Positions 51,333-60,414 of a stretch of DNA of 64,000 nt are shown piece after piece; within the stretch, counting starts at the first letter, position 1; every line of letters begins with the position of its first letter. This DNA is from Arenibacterium halophilum. GTDB taxonomy: Bacteria; Pseudomonadota; Alphaproteobacteria; Rhodobacterales; Rhodobacteraceae. The translations under genes were made by a program, and so were the position numbers. The stretch covers positions 186,001-250,000 of the forward strand of contig NZ_VCPC01000001.1 in the NCBI RefSeq assembly GCF_005938225.1, given 5' to 3'. Below the pieces are notes generated by a model. That model had not been told where the DNA came from, made no database searches, and saw nothing but the letters and a program-made list of their open reading frames with translations.

Positions 51333-51982
51333 AGATTGCCTATATCAACCCGAATGCCACGCAATCGATGACCGATGGCATCGTCACCATGGCGCAAGAG
51401 GCGCTGTACGGGGCCGAGATCGTCGGGGTGACCAATACGGATGGCCCGCCCGCGATTGAGGGCCCCGAAGACGGCGCTGCCGCCGTGCCCGGTGTGCTGG
51501 TCCGCGCCCGCGCTGCGCGCGCCGAGGGTGCGGATGCGATCGTGATTGCCTGTTTCGACGATACCGGGCTGACCGAGGCACAGGCCGCTTTGGATTGCCC
51601 GGTTCTGGGGATCGGACAGGCGGCCTATGCCATGGCGATGCTTCTTGGTCGGCGGTTTTCGGTTGTCACCTCCTTGCCCGTGTCGATCCCGGTGATCGAG
51701 GAAAACATCGCCGCGCTTGGGTTTGCGGGGATTTGCGCCTCGGTCCGGGCCAGTGGGTTGCCGGTGCTGACCATCGACGAAGGCGCGCCCGAAACGCTTG
51801 ATCGTATCGCAGAGGAGATTGAGGCCGCCCGCGTGCAAGATCAGGCCGGCTGCGTCATTCTGGGCTGTGCGGGCATGTCGCCGCTACGTGCGGAGTTGGC
51901 CGCCCGTGCGGGTCTGCCGTTGATCGACGGGGTAGCGGCTTCGGCCCAACTGGCGCGGGCGGCGGTGGCCTGCGCGGGGTGA
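51329..51982 (+). CDS. Asp/Glu/hydantoin racemase family protein
   Basis: A 217-residue cytoplasmic racemase. The two catalytic cysteines lie in IACFDDTGL and ILGCAGM, and the N-terminus INPNATQSMTDGI is the substrate-binding signature of hydantoin racemases. It probably inverts a hydantoin or amino-acid-derived compound imported by the transporter with which it is translationally coupled; allantoin or other hydantoins are candidates (inference). Confidence 0.87.
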   Translation: MKIAYINPNATQSMTDGIVTMAQEALYGAEIVGVTNTDGPPAIEGPEDGAAAVPGVLVRARAARAEGADAIVIACFDDTGLTEAQAALDCPVLGIGQAAYAMAMLLGRRFSVVTSLPVSIPVIEENIAALGFAGICASVRASGLPVLTIDEGAPETLDRIAEEIEAARVQDQAGCVILGCAGMSPLRAELAARAGLPLIDGVAASAQLARAAVACAG

Positions 51983-52002
51983 CCGCCCCGGCAAAGGGGC
52001 GG
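51983..52002. terminator. Hairpin between convergent racemase and aldo/keto reductase genes
   Basis: CCGCCCC and GGGGCGG pair perfectly around GGCAAA, one base past the racemase stop and 10 bases before the end of the convergent gene. Well placed as a shared terminator; no long T-run. Confidence 0.6.
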
Positions 52003-52012
52003 CCTGCTTGCC

Positions 52013-52867
52013 CTAGATCGCGTCCAACGCGCGTTTCTGCGCTTCCGTAAACGTCAGCGCAGCGGCCTCCACGTTGTCGTGCAGGTGCACCCGGCGCGAG
52101 GTGCCGGGGATCACCAGCATGTTCGGGCTGCGTTGCAGCAGCCACGCCAACGCCACCTTCTGCGGGCTGCTGCCCATGTCACGCGCCACCGTGTCCAGCG
52201 TTGCGGATTGCAGCGGTCTGAAGCCGCCCAGCGGGAAGTAAGGCACATAGGCGATCCCGTCTTCTGCCAGCCCGTCAATCAGCGCGTCGTCGTCCCGATA
52301 CGCAAGGTTGTAGTGGTTCTGGACGCAAACCACAGGCGCGATATCGCGGGCGATGCGCAGTTGATCCGCCGTGACGGTGCTGACGCCGATATGGCCGATC
52401 AGCCCTTCATCCTGTAGCTTGCGCATCAGGCGCATCGGCGTTGCGACATCGTCCTCGGGGCCGCCCAGGCGCAGGTTCACGATGTCCATACGGTCCAGAC
52501 CGAGGCGGGTCAGGTTGTCTTCGACCGATTGGCGCAGAAAACTAGCGTCACGTTGCAGGTTCCAGCCGCCCGCATTGTCGCGCCAGGCGCCGACTTTGGT
52601 GACCAGCACCAGGCCATCCCGATAGGGGTGTAGCGCCTCGCGTATGATTTCGTTGGTGACATGGGGCCCGTAGTAATCGCTGGTGTCGATATGATCGACG
52701 CCCAGCGCGATGGCCTCGCGCAGGACGGCAAGCGCCTCTTCCCGATCTTTCGGTGGGCCCATCACGTGCGGACCGGCCAGTTGCATGGCGCCATAGCCCA
52801 AGCGGTTCACGCTCAGGTCAGTTCCGGGAAAGGTAAAGCGGCCAGCGGCGGCGGCGGGAATTGTCAT
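52013..52867 (-). CDS. Aldo/keto reductase
   Basis: A 284-residue TIM-barrel oxidoreductase. The catalytic tetrad can be placed as Asp in HIDTSDYYGPH, Tyr in the same motif, Lys in LVTKVG, and the His position near LRLGGPED, where the usual His is not obvious. The C-terminal NADPH-binding IPGTSRRVHLHDNV is typical. Start at 52867 with AGGAG 8 bases upstream. It is divergent from a LysR gene that probably controls it. Confidence 0.88.
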   Translation of the reverse strand: MTIPAAAAGRFTFPGTDLSVNRLGYGAMQLAGPHVMGPPKDREEALAVLREAIALGVDHIDTSDYYGPHVTNEIIREALHPYRDGLVLVTKVGAWRDNAGGWNLQRDASFLRQSVEDNLTRLGLDRMDIVNLRLGGPEDDVATPMRLMRKLQDEGLIGHIGVSTVTADQLRIARDIAPVVCVQNHYNLAYRDDDALIDGLAEDGIAYVPYFPLGGFRPLQSATLDTVARDMGSSPQKVALAWLLQRSPNMLVIPGTSRRVHLHDNVEAAALTFTEAQKRALDAI

Positions 52868-52878
52868 GCGGCGTCTCC

Positions 52879-52919
52879 TTGTTTGACAGGCCACAGATGG
52901 CCTCCGCCAGATTGTTTGA
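52879..52919. promoter_or_regulatory. Putative LysR control region
   Basis: The 84-bp divergent gap contains two direct copies of TTGTTTGA (52879-52886 and 52912-52919), 33 bp apart or about three helical turns, flanking an inverted repeat GGCCA-CAGA-TGGCC (52889-52902). This is a reasonable binding region for the adjacent LysR protein. Confidence 0.45.
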
Positions 52920-52951
52920 AAACACCCCTCAATCCGAATAAGCTGATCGGC

Positions 52952-53848
52952 ATGACGAACAATCTTGACGATCTTGGCGTGTTTCTTGCGGTGGTGCGCG
53001 CGCGGGGCTTTCGCAGCGCCGCCCGCACGCTTGGTCTGTCTCCGGCAACGATCAGTGACACCATTGCCCGACTTGAATCGCGGCTTGACACCCGGTTGCT
53101 GACCCGCACCACCCGCAGCGTCGCGCCCACCGAAGCGGGCCACGAATTGGCCGAACGGATCGCGCCGCTTCTGGCCGACGCGGCTGACGCGATGGATTCG
53201 GTGCGCAGCCGGTCCGGCACGCTGCAAGGGCGACTGACGCTGAATGTACCCGGGGCGGTGATGGTCGATATCCTGCCGCCGCTGATCGAAGGCTTCATGG
53301 CGCGCCATCCCGGCGTGACGGTCGAAATCATGGTAGACGACCGATTGGTCGATACCGTGGCCGCGCAATGCGATGCCGGGGTGCGCTATGGCGAAGCACT
53401 GGCGCAGGACATGATCGCCCTGCCCCTGGGGCCACGGCGCCAGCAGGCCGCGCTGGCCGCCGCCCCGGCCTATCTGGAACGCGCCGGAATCCCGGCCCAC
53501 CCCCGCGACCTGTTGCACCACGATTGCCTGCGCGCGCGGTTCACCAGCGGCGCGCTTGTCCCGTGGGAGTTCGAGCGCAACGGCGAAACGCTCTCGCTGG
53601 ACGTTCGGGCGCGGCTGACCGTGGGCACCAATGGCTCGGCCGCGCTGATCGGGCACGCGATTTCCGGGATGGGGCTGTGCATGGCCTTTCGCAACTGGCT
53701 GCAGCCACACTTCGACAGCGGCGCGCTGGTTCCCGTGCTGCAAGACTGGTGGCCCGGTTTTGAAGGCCCGTTCCTGTACTTCCACGGACGCCGTCCGCCT
53801 GCCCCGCTGCGCGCCTTTGTGGACTACCTGCGCGCCGCCCGGGCCTGA
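52952..53848 (+). CDS. LysR-family transcriptional regulator
   Basis: A 298-residue LysR regulator of the CrgA/AaeR-like group: winged helix LGVFLAVVRARGFRSAARTLGLSPATISDTIARLESRLDTRLLTRTTRSVAPTE in outline, then an effector domain with GRLTLNVPGAV. It likely represses or activates the divergent aldo/keto reductase gene. It ends 6 bases before the convergent phosphate cotransporter-like gene. Confidence 0.88.
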   Translation: MTNNLDDLGVFLAVVRARGFRSAARTLGLSPATISDTIARLESRLDTRLLTRTTRSVAPTEAGHELAERIAPLLADAADAMDSVRSRSGTLQGRLTLNVPGAVMVDILPPLIEGFMARHPGVTVEIMVDDRLVDTVAAQCDAGVRYGEALAQDMIALPLGPRRQQAALAAAPAYLERAGIPAHPRDLLHHDCLRARFTSGALVPWEFERNGETLSLDVRARLTVGTNGSAALIGHAISGMGLCMAFRNWLQPHFDSGALVPVLQDWWPGFEGPFLYFHGRRPPAPLRAFVDYLRAARA

Positions 53849-53854
53849 CCGGCC

Positions 53855-55510
53855 CTAGCTGTTGGCCAGCCGGCTTTCCAGCAGTTCGCCATGTTCCTTC
53901 AGCATCGGATAGGCGATCATCGCGAAGGATGTGTTCAGCATCTTCAGCGCGCGCAGCAGATCGATGTGGATGGCGCTGGTTTCAATCGATTCCGTCAGAC
54001 CCTGCCGCAGGCGGGTCAGGTGATTGCGCTCCAGCCGTTCTTCGATCTCGCGGATCTTTTCCTTCTGCCCAACCAACTCGCGCGCGGCGCCGATATCTTC
54101 CGACATCAGCACGATGATACCATGCTGCACGTTGCGAAGGACAGTATCGTGAAAATCGCTCAGCTCGCGCCAGCCGTCTTCGGAAAAATGCGTCTTTTCC
54201 GCATTCTTGCGCCGGGCAAGGCTGACCATCTTGCGCGCGATGCTGTCGGCCCCCGCCTCAAGGTTCACGGCCACCCCCGCCAGATCGAAAGCACGGGTGC
54301 CGGTATCTTCGTTCGGGTCCGTGCTGCGGATGCCCGACAGGTAGACGCGCAGATCCAGCGACATGCGCGACACCTCGCGCTGTTCCACGCGCAGCCTTTC
54401 GGCGGCGGGTTCGTCGAAGGTGTCGAACAGGGGCATTGCCTCGCGCAGCATCGCCTCGATCCGGTTCGCCATCTCGACCAGTTCGCGTTGTGCGCATGCA
54501 AATGCCAGTGCCGGGCGGTTCTTGACCGTCGGATCCAGCGCCGAGCGTGTGATGTCCGCGCCCAAACCGGCCGTGGCCGGCAGGAACAGCCCGGCCAGTC
54601 GCGCACAGGGCACCAGCACGACCAACCCGACCAGCAGCAGAAGACCGTTGAACCCAAGATGCACGTTCAGCGCCTGTTGCTGCGCCGAGCCGCCGGGGAT
54701 CAACGCGGTAGCATCCAGCCAGTAAAGCGAGATTACAGCCGCACAAGCCCCGCCGCCCCGCAGCAGCAGGTTGCCAAGGATCACGCGGCGCACGTCGACA
54801 TCCGATTGCAGCGTCAGGAAGAAGGCGATGAAGGCGCCGCCAAGATTCGCGCCCAGCACCATCGCAAAGGCCGCCTGCAACGGCAGCACCCCCTGCGCGG
54901 CCAGCGTGGCGAACAGCAGCACGGCGGCAACGCTGGAATGCACCAGCCATGCAAAGACTGCCGCCAACAGAAAGGCCGTCAGCGGATCGCCCGACAGGTA
55001 GGCCAAAGTGGCGCGCGCGGTATCGCTTTGCGTGAGGGGAAAGCTGGTATCGCGGATCAGGTCCAGCGACATGAAGATCAGCGCCAGCCCGATCAGGATT
55101 CGCCCCACCTGCCGCAGGCTGCGGCGCGAACTGCGCAGGAAAATCAGCACACCCGCCAGCAACAGCAGCGGCATCAAAACCGAGATCGGCGAGGTCAGCA
55201 CCTGCACCACGATGGCCGACCCCAGATCGGCCCCAAGGATGATCGCCAGCCCGGCCGCCACGCTGATCGCACCCGACGACATGAACCCCGCCAGCAGCAT
55301 CGCCACTGCGGTCGAGCTTTGCAGCAGAATCGACGCGCCCGCCCCGGTGGCGGCAGCGGCAAGGCGGTTGCTGGTCGACCGGCGCAGCCATTGGCGCAAG
55401 TGGCCTCCGAACGCACGCTCGAATCCGGTGCGCACAAGGCGCACCGACCAGATCAGGAATGCCGCCGCGGCGGCAAGATTGAGAACAACCAGAACGGGAG
55501 AGTTTTCCAT
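53855..55510 (-). CDS. Na/Pi cotransporter family protein (NptA/YjbB-like) with PhoU-like tail
   Basis: A 551-residue protein: an N-terminal membrane domain with two inverted repeats carrying the QSS-type motifs (GASILLQSSTAVAMLLAG; FAWLVHSSVAAVLLF) and GADLGSA/GANLGGA, and a C-terminal helical PhoU-like domain (about 330-551; REVSRMSLDLRVYLSGI, IREIEERLERNHLTRL). Family members move phosphate, often outward in bacteria. 11 bases after the phosphoesterase gene, so it may manage phosphate released inside the cell by this operon. Confidence 0.87.
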   Translation of the reverse strand: MENSPVLVVLNLAAAAAFLIWSVRLVRTGFERAFGGHLRQWLRRSTSNRLAAAATGAGASILLQSSTAVAMLLAGFMSSGAISVAAGLAIILGADLGSAIVVQVLTSPISVLMPLLLLAGVLIFLRSSRRSLRQVGRILIGLALIFMSLDLIRDTSFPLTQSDTARATLAYLSGDPLTAFLLAAVFAWLVHSSVAAVLLFATLAAQGVLPLQAAFAMVLGANLGGAFIAFFLTLQSDVDVRRVILGNLLLRGGGACAAVISLYWLDATALIPGGSAQQQALNVHLGFNGLLLLVGLVVLVPCARLAGLFLPATAGLGADITRSALDPTVKNRPALAFACAQRELVEMANRIEAMLREAMPLFDTFDEPAAERLRVEQREVSRMSLDLRVYLSGIRSTDPNEDTGTRAFDLAGVAVNLEAGADSIARKMVSLARRKNAEKTHFSEDGWRELSDFHDTVLRNVQHGIIVLMSEDIGAARELVGQKEKIREIEERLERNHLTRLRQGLTESIETSAIHIDLLRALKMLNTSFAMIAYPMLKEHGELLESRLANS

Positions 55511-55521
55511 AGCGCGCCGTT

Positions 55522-56316
55522 CTAGAACGAAAACGGGCCGTCTGCAGGATCCAGCGGAACCGCGCTGATAATTCCGTCGGCCCCCGTGTCGATTACAGCA
55601 CAGCCAGTCGGCCCGAGGTAGAACCCCGTGACGGCATCCGCCCGGCGATCCAGCGCGAACCCGCTGCAGGTCGAAGGTGCGGTAAAGACGCGATGGCGGC
55701 CCAGCCGTCCGTGATGGACCCCATGCACATGGCCCGCAATCAGGGTGATGTCGGCGCGTGCATCGGCCAGAGTGGCATTCAGCGCCGCGGTATTTTCCAA
55801 CCCGATAGCATCCATGAACCGGATGCCCGTGCGGATCGGCGGGTGGTGCAGCATCACAAGCACGGGGCCGGTCGCATCCGCCACAGCATCGCGCAGCATG
55901 GCGAGGCTGTCGTCGTGCAGGCGTCCGCCGCCCTGCCCTTCGACCAGCGTATCCAGCCCGATCACGCGGGTGTCGCCCACCTGTGCGATCCAGTCGATTT
56001 GGCCGGAGCCGGGCACATGGTCGAGGTCGGCAAACGCAGCGCGCATCGGCGCGCGTGCATCGTGGTTGCCCGGCACGACGAACATCGGCAGGCCAAGGCG
56101 GTCGAGCTGCGCCCGGGCAAAGCCATAGCTACCGGCGCTGCCATCGTCGCTGATATCGCCCGAGACCAGCAGCGCATCCAGCGGGTCCAGCGCGGCGCGC
56201 ATCGCGATCAGCCGGTCGATGGCGGCCTCCAACAGCGCGCGCGTGTCCAGCACGCCAGAGGCGTGTGCGCCTTCGGCCACCACATGCAGGTCGGTCAGTT
56301 GCAGAAATCGTGCCAT
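55522..56316 (-). CDS. Metallophosphoesterase, cyclic-nucleotide/glycerophosphodiester phosphodiesterase-like
   Basis: A 264-residue calcineurin-like phosphoesterase. All five metal motifs are visible: LTDLH, SGDISD, PGNHD, LHHPP and AGHVHGVHHG. This matches the GpdQ/CpdA class III phosphodiesterases. No signal peptide. One base separates it from the permease gene upstream, so in context it would hydrolyse imported glycerophosphodiesters, replacing UgpQ (inference). Confidence 0.88.
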   Translation of the reverse strand: MARFLQLTDLHVVAEGAHASGVLDTRALLEAAIDRLIAMRAALDPLDALLVSGDISDDGSAGSYGFARAQLDRLGLPMFVVPGNHDARAPMRAAFADLDHVPGSGQIDWIAQVGDTRVIGLDTLVEGQGGGRLHDDSLAMLRDAVADATGPVLVMLHHPPIRTGIRFMDAIGLENTAALNATLADARADITLIAGHVHGVHHGRLGRHRVFTAPSTCSGFALDRRADAVTGFYLGPTGCAVIDTGADGIISAVPLDPADGPFSF

Positions 56317-56317
56317 G

Positions 56318-57127
56318 TCATTTGATCCCCGCGCGCAGGAAGGCCTGCACGAACTGGCGCTGGAACACGAGGAAGGCGATCAGAAGGGGCGCCACCGTCA
56401 TCATCGTGGCCGCGGAAATCACGCTGATGTCCACGCCGTTTTCAGGCGCGCCAAAGATCGACAGCCCCACGGTCAGCGGCCGGGTATCGGGCGAATTCGT
56501 CACGATCAGCGGCCACAGGAAATTGTTCCAATGAGTCGAGACCGACACCAGCGCATAGGCCAGGTACGTCGGCCGGGCCAGCGGAACGTAGACGCGCCAA
56601 AGAATCCCGAACCAGCCGCAGCCTTCGACGCGCGCGGCCTCGTGCAGCTCAATCGGGACGCCCTTGAACGCCTGCCGCATCAGGAAGATCCCGAAAGCGG
56701 AGGCCATATAGGGCATCCCCACCCCAAGGATGGAATCAAACAGCCCCAGCCGCGAGACCATGGCGTAATTCTCGACAATCAGTACTTCGGGCAGGATGAA
56801 CAGCTGCATCAGAACAAGAATGAACAGCACGTCGCGCCCCGGAAAGCGCACTTGGGCAAAGGCAAAGCCCGCCAGCGTCGTCACCACGAATTGCCCGATC
56901 AGGATCACCGTGACCAGTACGAAGGTGTTCAGGAAGTACCGCAACCACGGCGCGCCCTCCCAGGCGGTGCGGAAGTTGTCCAGCGTCCAAGGCGAGGTCA
57001 GGTTGAAGTTGACCGCATCCGACGTGCTGTGAAACGCCGCCCAGAAGGCGAAGACCAGCGGCGAAATCCAGATCACCGCCAGCAGCAGCGCGCCGAGCGC
57101 CTCGAAATGCCGGGAAAGCCTGCTCAT
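56318..57127 (-). CDS. Carbohydrate/glycerol-3-phosphate-type ABC permease (UgpE/MalG-like)
   Basis: A 269-residue, six-helix permease. EAA motif LHEAARVEGCGWFGILWRVYVPLARPT and the C-terminal region NNFLWPLIVTNSPDTRPLTVGL are typical of the UgpE/MalG group. It overlaps the first permease gene by ATGA; start MSRLSRHF at 57127. Confidence 0.9.
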   Translation of the reverse strand: MSRLSRHFEALGALLLAVIWISPLVFAFWAAFHSTSDAVNFNLTSPWTLDNFRTAWEGAPWLRYFLNTFVLVTVILIGQFVVTTLAGFAFAQVRFPGRDVLFILVLMQLFILPEVLIVENYAMVSRLGLFDSILGVGMPYMASAFGIFLMRQAFKGVPIELHEAARVEGCGWFGILWRVYVPLARPTYLAYALVSVSTHWNNFLWPLIVTNSPDTRPLTVGLSIFGAPENGVDISVISAATMMTVAPLLIAFLVFQRQFVQAFLRAGIK

Positions 57128-58017
57128 TGGTAATGGGTCCGCTTGTCGAGGATGGTGAATTTCACGGCCGCGACCACGCCCAGCACCACAAGCACAAGGA
57201 TCGTCATCGCCGCCGCATGGGGCGCATCGAAGAAGGCAAAGGCCATCTCCCAGATGTAATAGAGGATCAGCTTGGACGCATCGTTCGGCCCGCCCTTGGT
57301 CAGGATGAACAGGTGGTCGATCAGCTTGACCGAGTTGATGAGCGCATTCACCGCGATGAACAGCGTCGTCGGCATCAGCAGCGGCAACACGATCCGGCGC
57401 GTATAGGTCCAGCGGCTGGCGCCTTCGATGTCGGCGGCTTCTTTCAAATCCTCGGGGATCGTCTGCAGCGCGGCGAGGTAGAAGATCATGAAGAACCCGG
57501 CCTCTTTCCAGATCGTCACGATGATCACGGCCCACAGCGCCGTTTCGGGCTGGCCCAGCCAGTTGACGCTGGGCAGGCCGAACAGCCCGCCGATCTGGTC
57601 CAGCACGCCAAGCCCGGGCGTATAGAAGAACAGCCACAGGTTCGCGGCGGCGATCATCGGCAGCACGGTCGGCGTGAAATAGGCGGTGCGGATGAACCCG
57701 CGCGCGGGCAGTTTCGAATTCGCCCAAAGCGCCATGCCCAGCGCGATGGCGATGGAAATCGGAATGGTCGCGCCCGCATAGATCAGGTTGTTGGTGACCA
57801 CTTTCCAGAACACCGGGTCGGCAAACAGGTCGCTATAATTTTCGCCGCCGACAAATTCGCTGGGCCGTCGCCGGGTGCCCCGGCTGAACAGGCTGGACCA
57901 GAGCGTGGCCAGCGAGGGGTAGAACGCGAAGGTCGCCAGCAGGATCGCGGCGGGCGACAGCAGGATCCAGCCATAAATCGCCTGTCTGCGGCGTTCGTTG
58001 CTGACGTGATCGGCCAT
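57124..58017 (-). CDS. Carbohydrate/glycerol-3-phosphate-type ABC permease (UgpA/MalF-like)
   Basis: A 297-residue permease with six helices, FYPSLATLWSSLF in the first, and EAA motif LKEAADIEGASRWTYTRRIVLPLLMPT. The start MADHVSNERR at 58017 is chosen since the upstream extension lies in the intercistronic hairpin region. Forms the channel with the UgpE-like protein. Confidence 0.9.
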   Translation of the reverse strand: MADHVSNERRRQAIYGWILLSPAAILLATFAFYPSLATLWSSLFSRGTRRRPSEFVGGENYSDLFADPVFWKVVTNNLIYAGATIPISIAIALGMALWANSKLPARGFIRTAYFTPTVLPMIAAANLWLFFYTPGLGVLDQIGGLFGLPSVNWLGQPETALWAVIIVTIWKEAGFFMIFYLAALQTIPEDLKEAADIEGASRWTYTRRIVLPLLMPTTLFIAVNALINSVKLIDHLFILTKGGPNDASKLILYYIWEMAFAFFDAPHAAAMTILVLVVLGVVAAVKFTILDKRTHYQ

Positions 58018-58043
58018 GGCTGTGCCCCTCGCGGAATGGCAAA

Positions 58044-58070
58044 CGGGCGCCCCTGTCATCGGGGCGCCCG
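58044..58070 (-). promoter_or_regulatory. Intercistronic hairpin after binding-protein gene
   Basis: CGGGCGCCCC and GGGGCGCCCG form a perfect 10-bp stem with a 7-base loop, 9 bases past the binding-protein stop and before the permease start. Probably stabilises the upstream message, as in other binding-protein operons; no T-run. Confidence 0.65.
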
Positions 58071-58079
58071 CCTGGGTGG

Positions 58080-59336
58080 TTACTGGTAGTCCTTGAGCAG
58101 GCGCACGGCGGCGGCCTGCGCCTCGGCCAGCGCATCTGCGGGCGATTTCGCCCCGGTCAGCGCCGCCTGGATCGCGTTGTTCAGACCTTCGCGCACACGG
58201 GCGGTTTCAAAGGTCGAAAACTCGGCCACCGCGCTTTCCAGCTGGTTGCGCGCGACCAGCGCCGGCGGGAACTCCTTGGTGTAGGTCGACAGCGCCTCGG
58301 TGTCGTAGGACGCGGGCGACACGCCCATGTAGCCGGTGCCGATGGACCATGCCGCCGCCTGTTCGGGCGCGGTCATGAATTCGATCAGCTTCAGCGCGGC
58401 GGCCTGCTCTTCCGGCGAGGTGTCCTTGAACACATAGAAGTTGCCGCCCCCGGTGGGCGAGCCCTTGCGCACGTTCGCGGGCAGCTCGGCCACACCGAAA
58501 TCAAAGCTGGCGGCGTTCTTGACGGCGGTCAGGTTGCCGGTCGAATGCCACATCATCGCGGTCTGGCCTTCCAGGAAGGCCTGGCGCAGCGTGCCCCATT
58601 CCACGGTGCCCTCGGGCATGATGCCCTCGTCCGTGCTGAGCGATTTCCAGAATTCCAGCGTCTCAACCACGGCGGGATCGTCGAAATAGGTGGTCAGACC
58701 GTCATTCGACATCAGTTCCTTGCCGTTCTGGATCGCCAGCGCCTGGAACATCCAGTAGGGATAGCCGGTCGAGGGGATCATCAGGCCATAGGTGCCGTCC
58801 TTGGTTAGCGCCTTGCCCATGCTGACCATTTCGTCCCAGGTTGCCGGGGGCGCCTCGGGGTCCAGACCGGCGGCCTTGAACATATCCTTGTTATAATAGG
58901 CCACGATGGTCGAGCGCTGGAACGGGATGCCCCATGTCTTGCCCTCGACCTGCCCGTTCGCCATCAGCGCCGGGTAAAAGCTGTCGAGCCAGGCTTGATC
59001 CACACCTTCGATATCGTCGAAGGCCACGATCATGTCCTGTTCGATCAGGTCATAGGCGTCGATCGAGAACATGACGGCCAGCTGCGCCGGTTCGCCCGAG
59101 GCCAGCGCCGACAGCGCGCGCACGCGGGTGTCGTCGTAGTTGCCGGAATAGACGGCGTTCACCTTGATGTCGGGGTTCGCCGCCTCGAAATCGGCGACGA
59201 TGCCGTCGACCACCTCGGTCAGCGCACCGCCTACGGCGATGGGGTAGTACATGGTCAGTTCGGTTTCGGCCGCAGCCGGTGCCGCCAGGGCAAGGGCCGA
59301 GGCCGTTGCGAGGCTGAGTGTCTTGAAAGCGTTCAT
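58080..59336 (-). CDS. ABC transporter extracellular substrate-binding protein (UgpB-like)
   Basis: A 418-residue periplasmic protein with signal peptide (LSLATASALALAAPAAAE). The N-terminus (VDGIVADFEAANPDIKVNAVYSGNYDDT) resembles UgpB of glycerol-3-phosphate uptake, and the remainder is a family 1 solute-binding fold (GIPFQRSTIVAYYNKDMFKAAGLDP). AGGGAGA precedes the start. The phosphoesterase in the operon supports an organophosphate ligand, but another carbohydrate ligand is possible. Confidence 0.87.
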   Translation of the reverse strand: MNAFKTLSLATASALALAAPAAAETELTMYYPIAVGGALTEVVDGIVADFEAANPDIKVNAVYSGNYDDTRVRALSALASGEPAQLAVMFSIDAYDLIEQDMIVAFDDIEGVDQAWLDSFYPALMANGQVEGKTWGIPFQRSTIVAYYNKDMFKAAGLDPEAPPATWDEMVSMGKALTKDGTYGLMIPSTGYPYWMFQALAIQNGKELMSNDGLTTYFDDPAVVETLEFWKSLSTDEGIMPEGTVEWGTLRQAFLEGQTAMMWHSTGNLTAVKNAASFDFGVAELPANVRKGSPTGGGNFYVFKDTSPEEQAAALKLIEFMTAPEQAAAWSIGTGYMGVSPASYDTEALSTYTKEFPPALVARNQLESAVAEFSTFETARVREGLNNAIQAALTGAKSPADALAEAQAAAVRLLKDYQ

Positions 59337-59361
59337 CTGAGTTCTCCCTGAAACTACGCGT

Positions 59362-60414
59362 TCATCCGTCGGTGAAGGCCGGTTGCCCGGCCGGGTCGGC
59401 AAGCCGCTGGCCTGCCGCGTCGAAAAAGTGCAAATCCTTGTCCGAAAACGCGATTTCCATCTTCTCGCCTGCCGGAATATGCCGAAGCCCCGGCAGGCTG
59501 ACGGTCAGGCCACTAGCGGCCGGATGTGACAGCCCGATGAAGGTTTCCGAGCCGAGGAATTCGCAATCCGCCACAGTGCATGACAGCCGCCCCTGCCCCG
59601 GTTCGGCAACTGTGACATTCTCGGCCCGCAGGCCGACACGTGCGGCGCCACCAACCCCCGGCAGCGCCGCGCCGTCGATCAGCGCCATCGGTGGCGCTCC
59701 GACGAATTCAGCGACAAAGGTGTTGGCGGGGCGATAGTATAACTCTTCCGGCGGGCCGGCCTGCTGGATATGACCGTCTTTCATCAGCACGACCATGTCG
59801 GCCATACTCATCGCTTCGGTCTGGTCGTGGGTGACGTAAACCACTGTAATGCCGAGGTCGGTCTGCAACTTCTTGATGTCCTTGCGCACCGAGGCGCGCA
59901 GCTTGGCATCCAGATTAGACAGCGGTTCATCCATCAGGCACAGCGGCTGGTTCGCCACGATCGCCCGGGCCAGCGCGACCCGCTGGCGTTGCCCGCCCGA
60001 CAGCTCTCCGGGTTTGCGATCTTCATAGCCCAGAAGCCCGGTGATCTCTAACGCGCGGTGCAGCTTTTCGCGCCGCTCGGCGGCCGCGACCCGGCGCACC
60101 TTCAGCCCGAACACCACGTTTTCGGCCACGTTCAGATGCGGAAACAGCGCATAAGACTGGAACACCATCGACAGATTGCGATCAGATGGCGCGGCATTGG
60201 TCACGTCACGCCCGTCAATCGCGATAGTGCCTTCGTCGGGCAATTCCAGCCCCGACAACAGGCGCAGCGTCGTAGACTTGCCGCAGCCCGATGGCCCCAG
60301 CAGCGCCACGAACGACCCGCGCGGAATCGACAGAGAAATGTTTTCGACCCCCAGCTGGCCGTTCCACCGCTTCGCCACGTTGTCAACATGCACAAATGGA
60401 TTGGTCGCGCTCAT
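59362..60414 (-). CDS. ABC transporter ATPase (UgpC/MalK-like)
   Basis: A 350-residue ATPase. Walker A GPSGCGKSTT, Q-loop MVFQSYALFPHLNV, signature LSGGQRQRVALARAIV, Walker B LCLMDEPLSNLD, H-loop VTHDQTEA, and a C-terminal MalK-type regulatory domain (VGLRAENVTV; IPAGEKMEIAFS). It energises the binding-protein/permease set downstream. Overlaps the DeoR gene stop by ATGA. Confidence 0.92.
   Translation of the reverse strand: MSATNPFVHVDNVAKRWNGQLGVENISLSIPRGSFVALLGPSGCGKSTTLRLLSGLELPDEGTIAIDGRDVTNAAPSDRNLSMVFQSYALFPHLNVAENVVFGLKVRRVAAAERREKLHRALEITGLLGYEDRKPGELSGGQRQRVALARAIVANQPLCLMDEPLSNLDAKLRASVRKDIKKLQTDLGITVVYVTHDQTEAMSMADMVVLMKDGHIQQAGPPEELYYRPANTFVAEFVGAPPMALIDGAALPGVGGAARVGLRAENVTVAEPGQGRLSCTVADCEFLGSETFIGLSHPAASGLTVSLPGLRHIPAGEKMEIAFSDKDLHFFDAAGQRLADPAGQPAFTDG

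Noticed and set aside
53891-55525. A 544-codon plus-strand open frame
   Set aside because: Antisense to the Na/Pi cotransporter-like gene; Gln/Arg/His-rich shadow composition.
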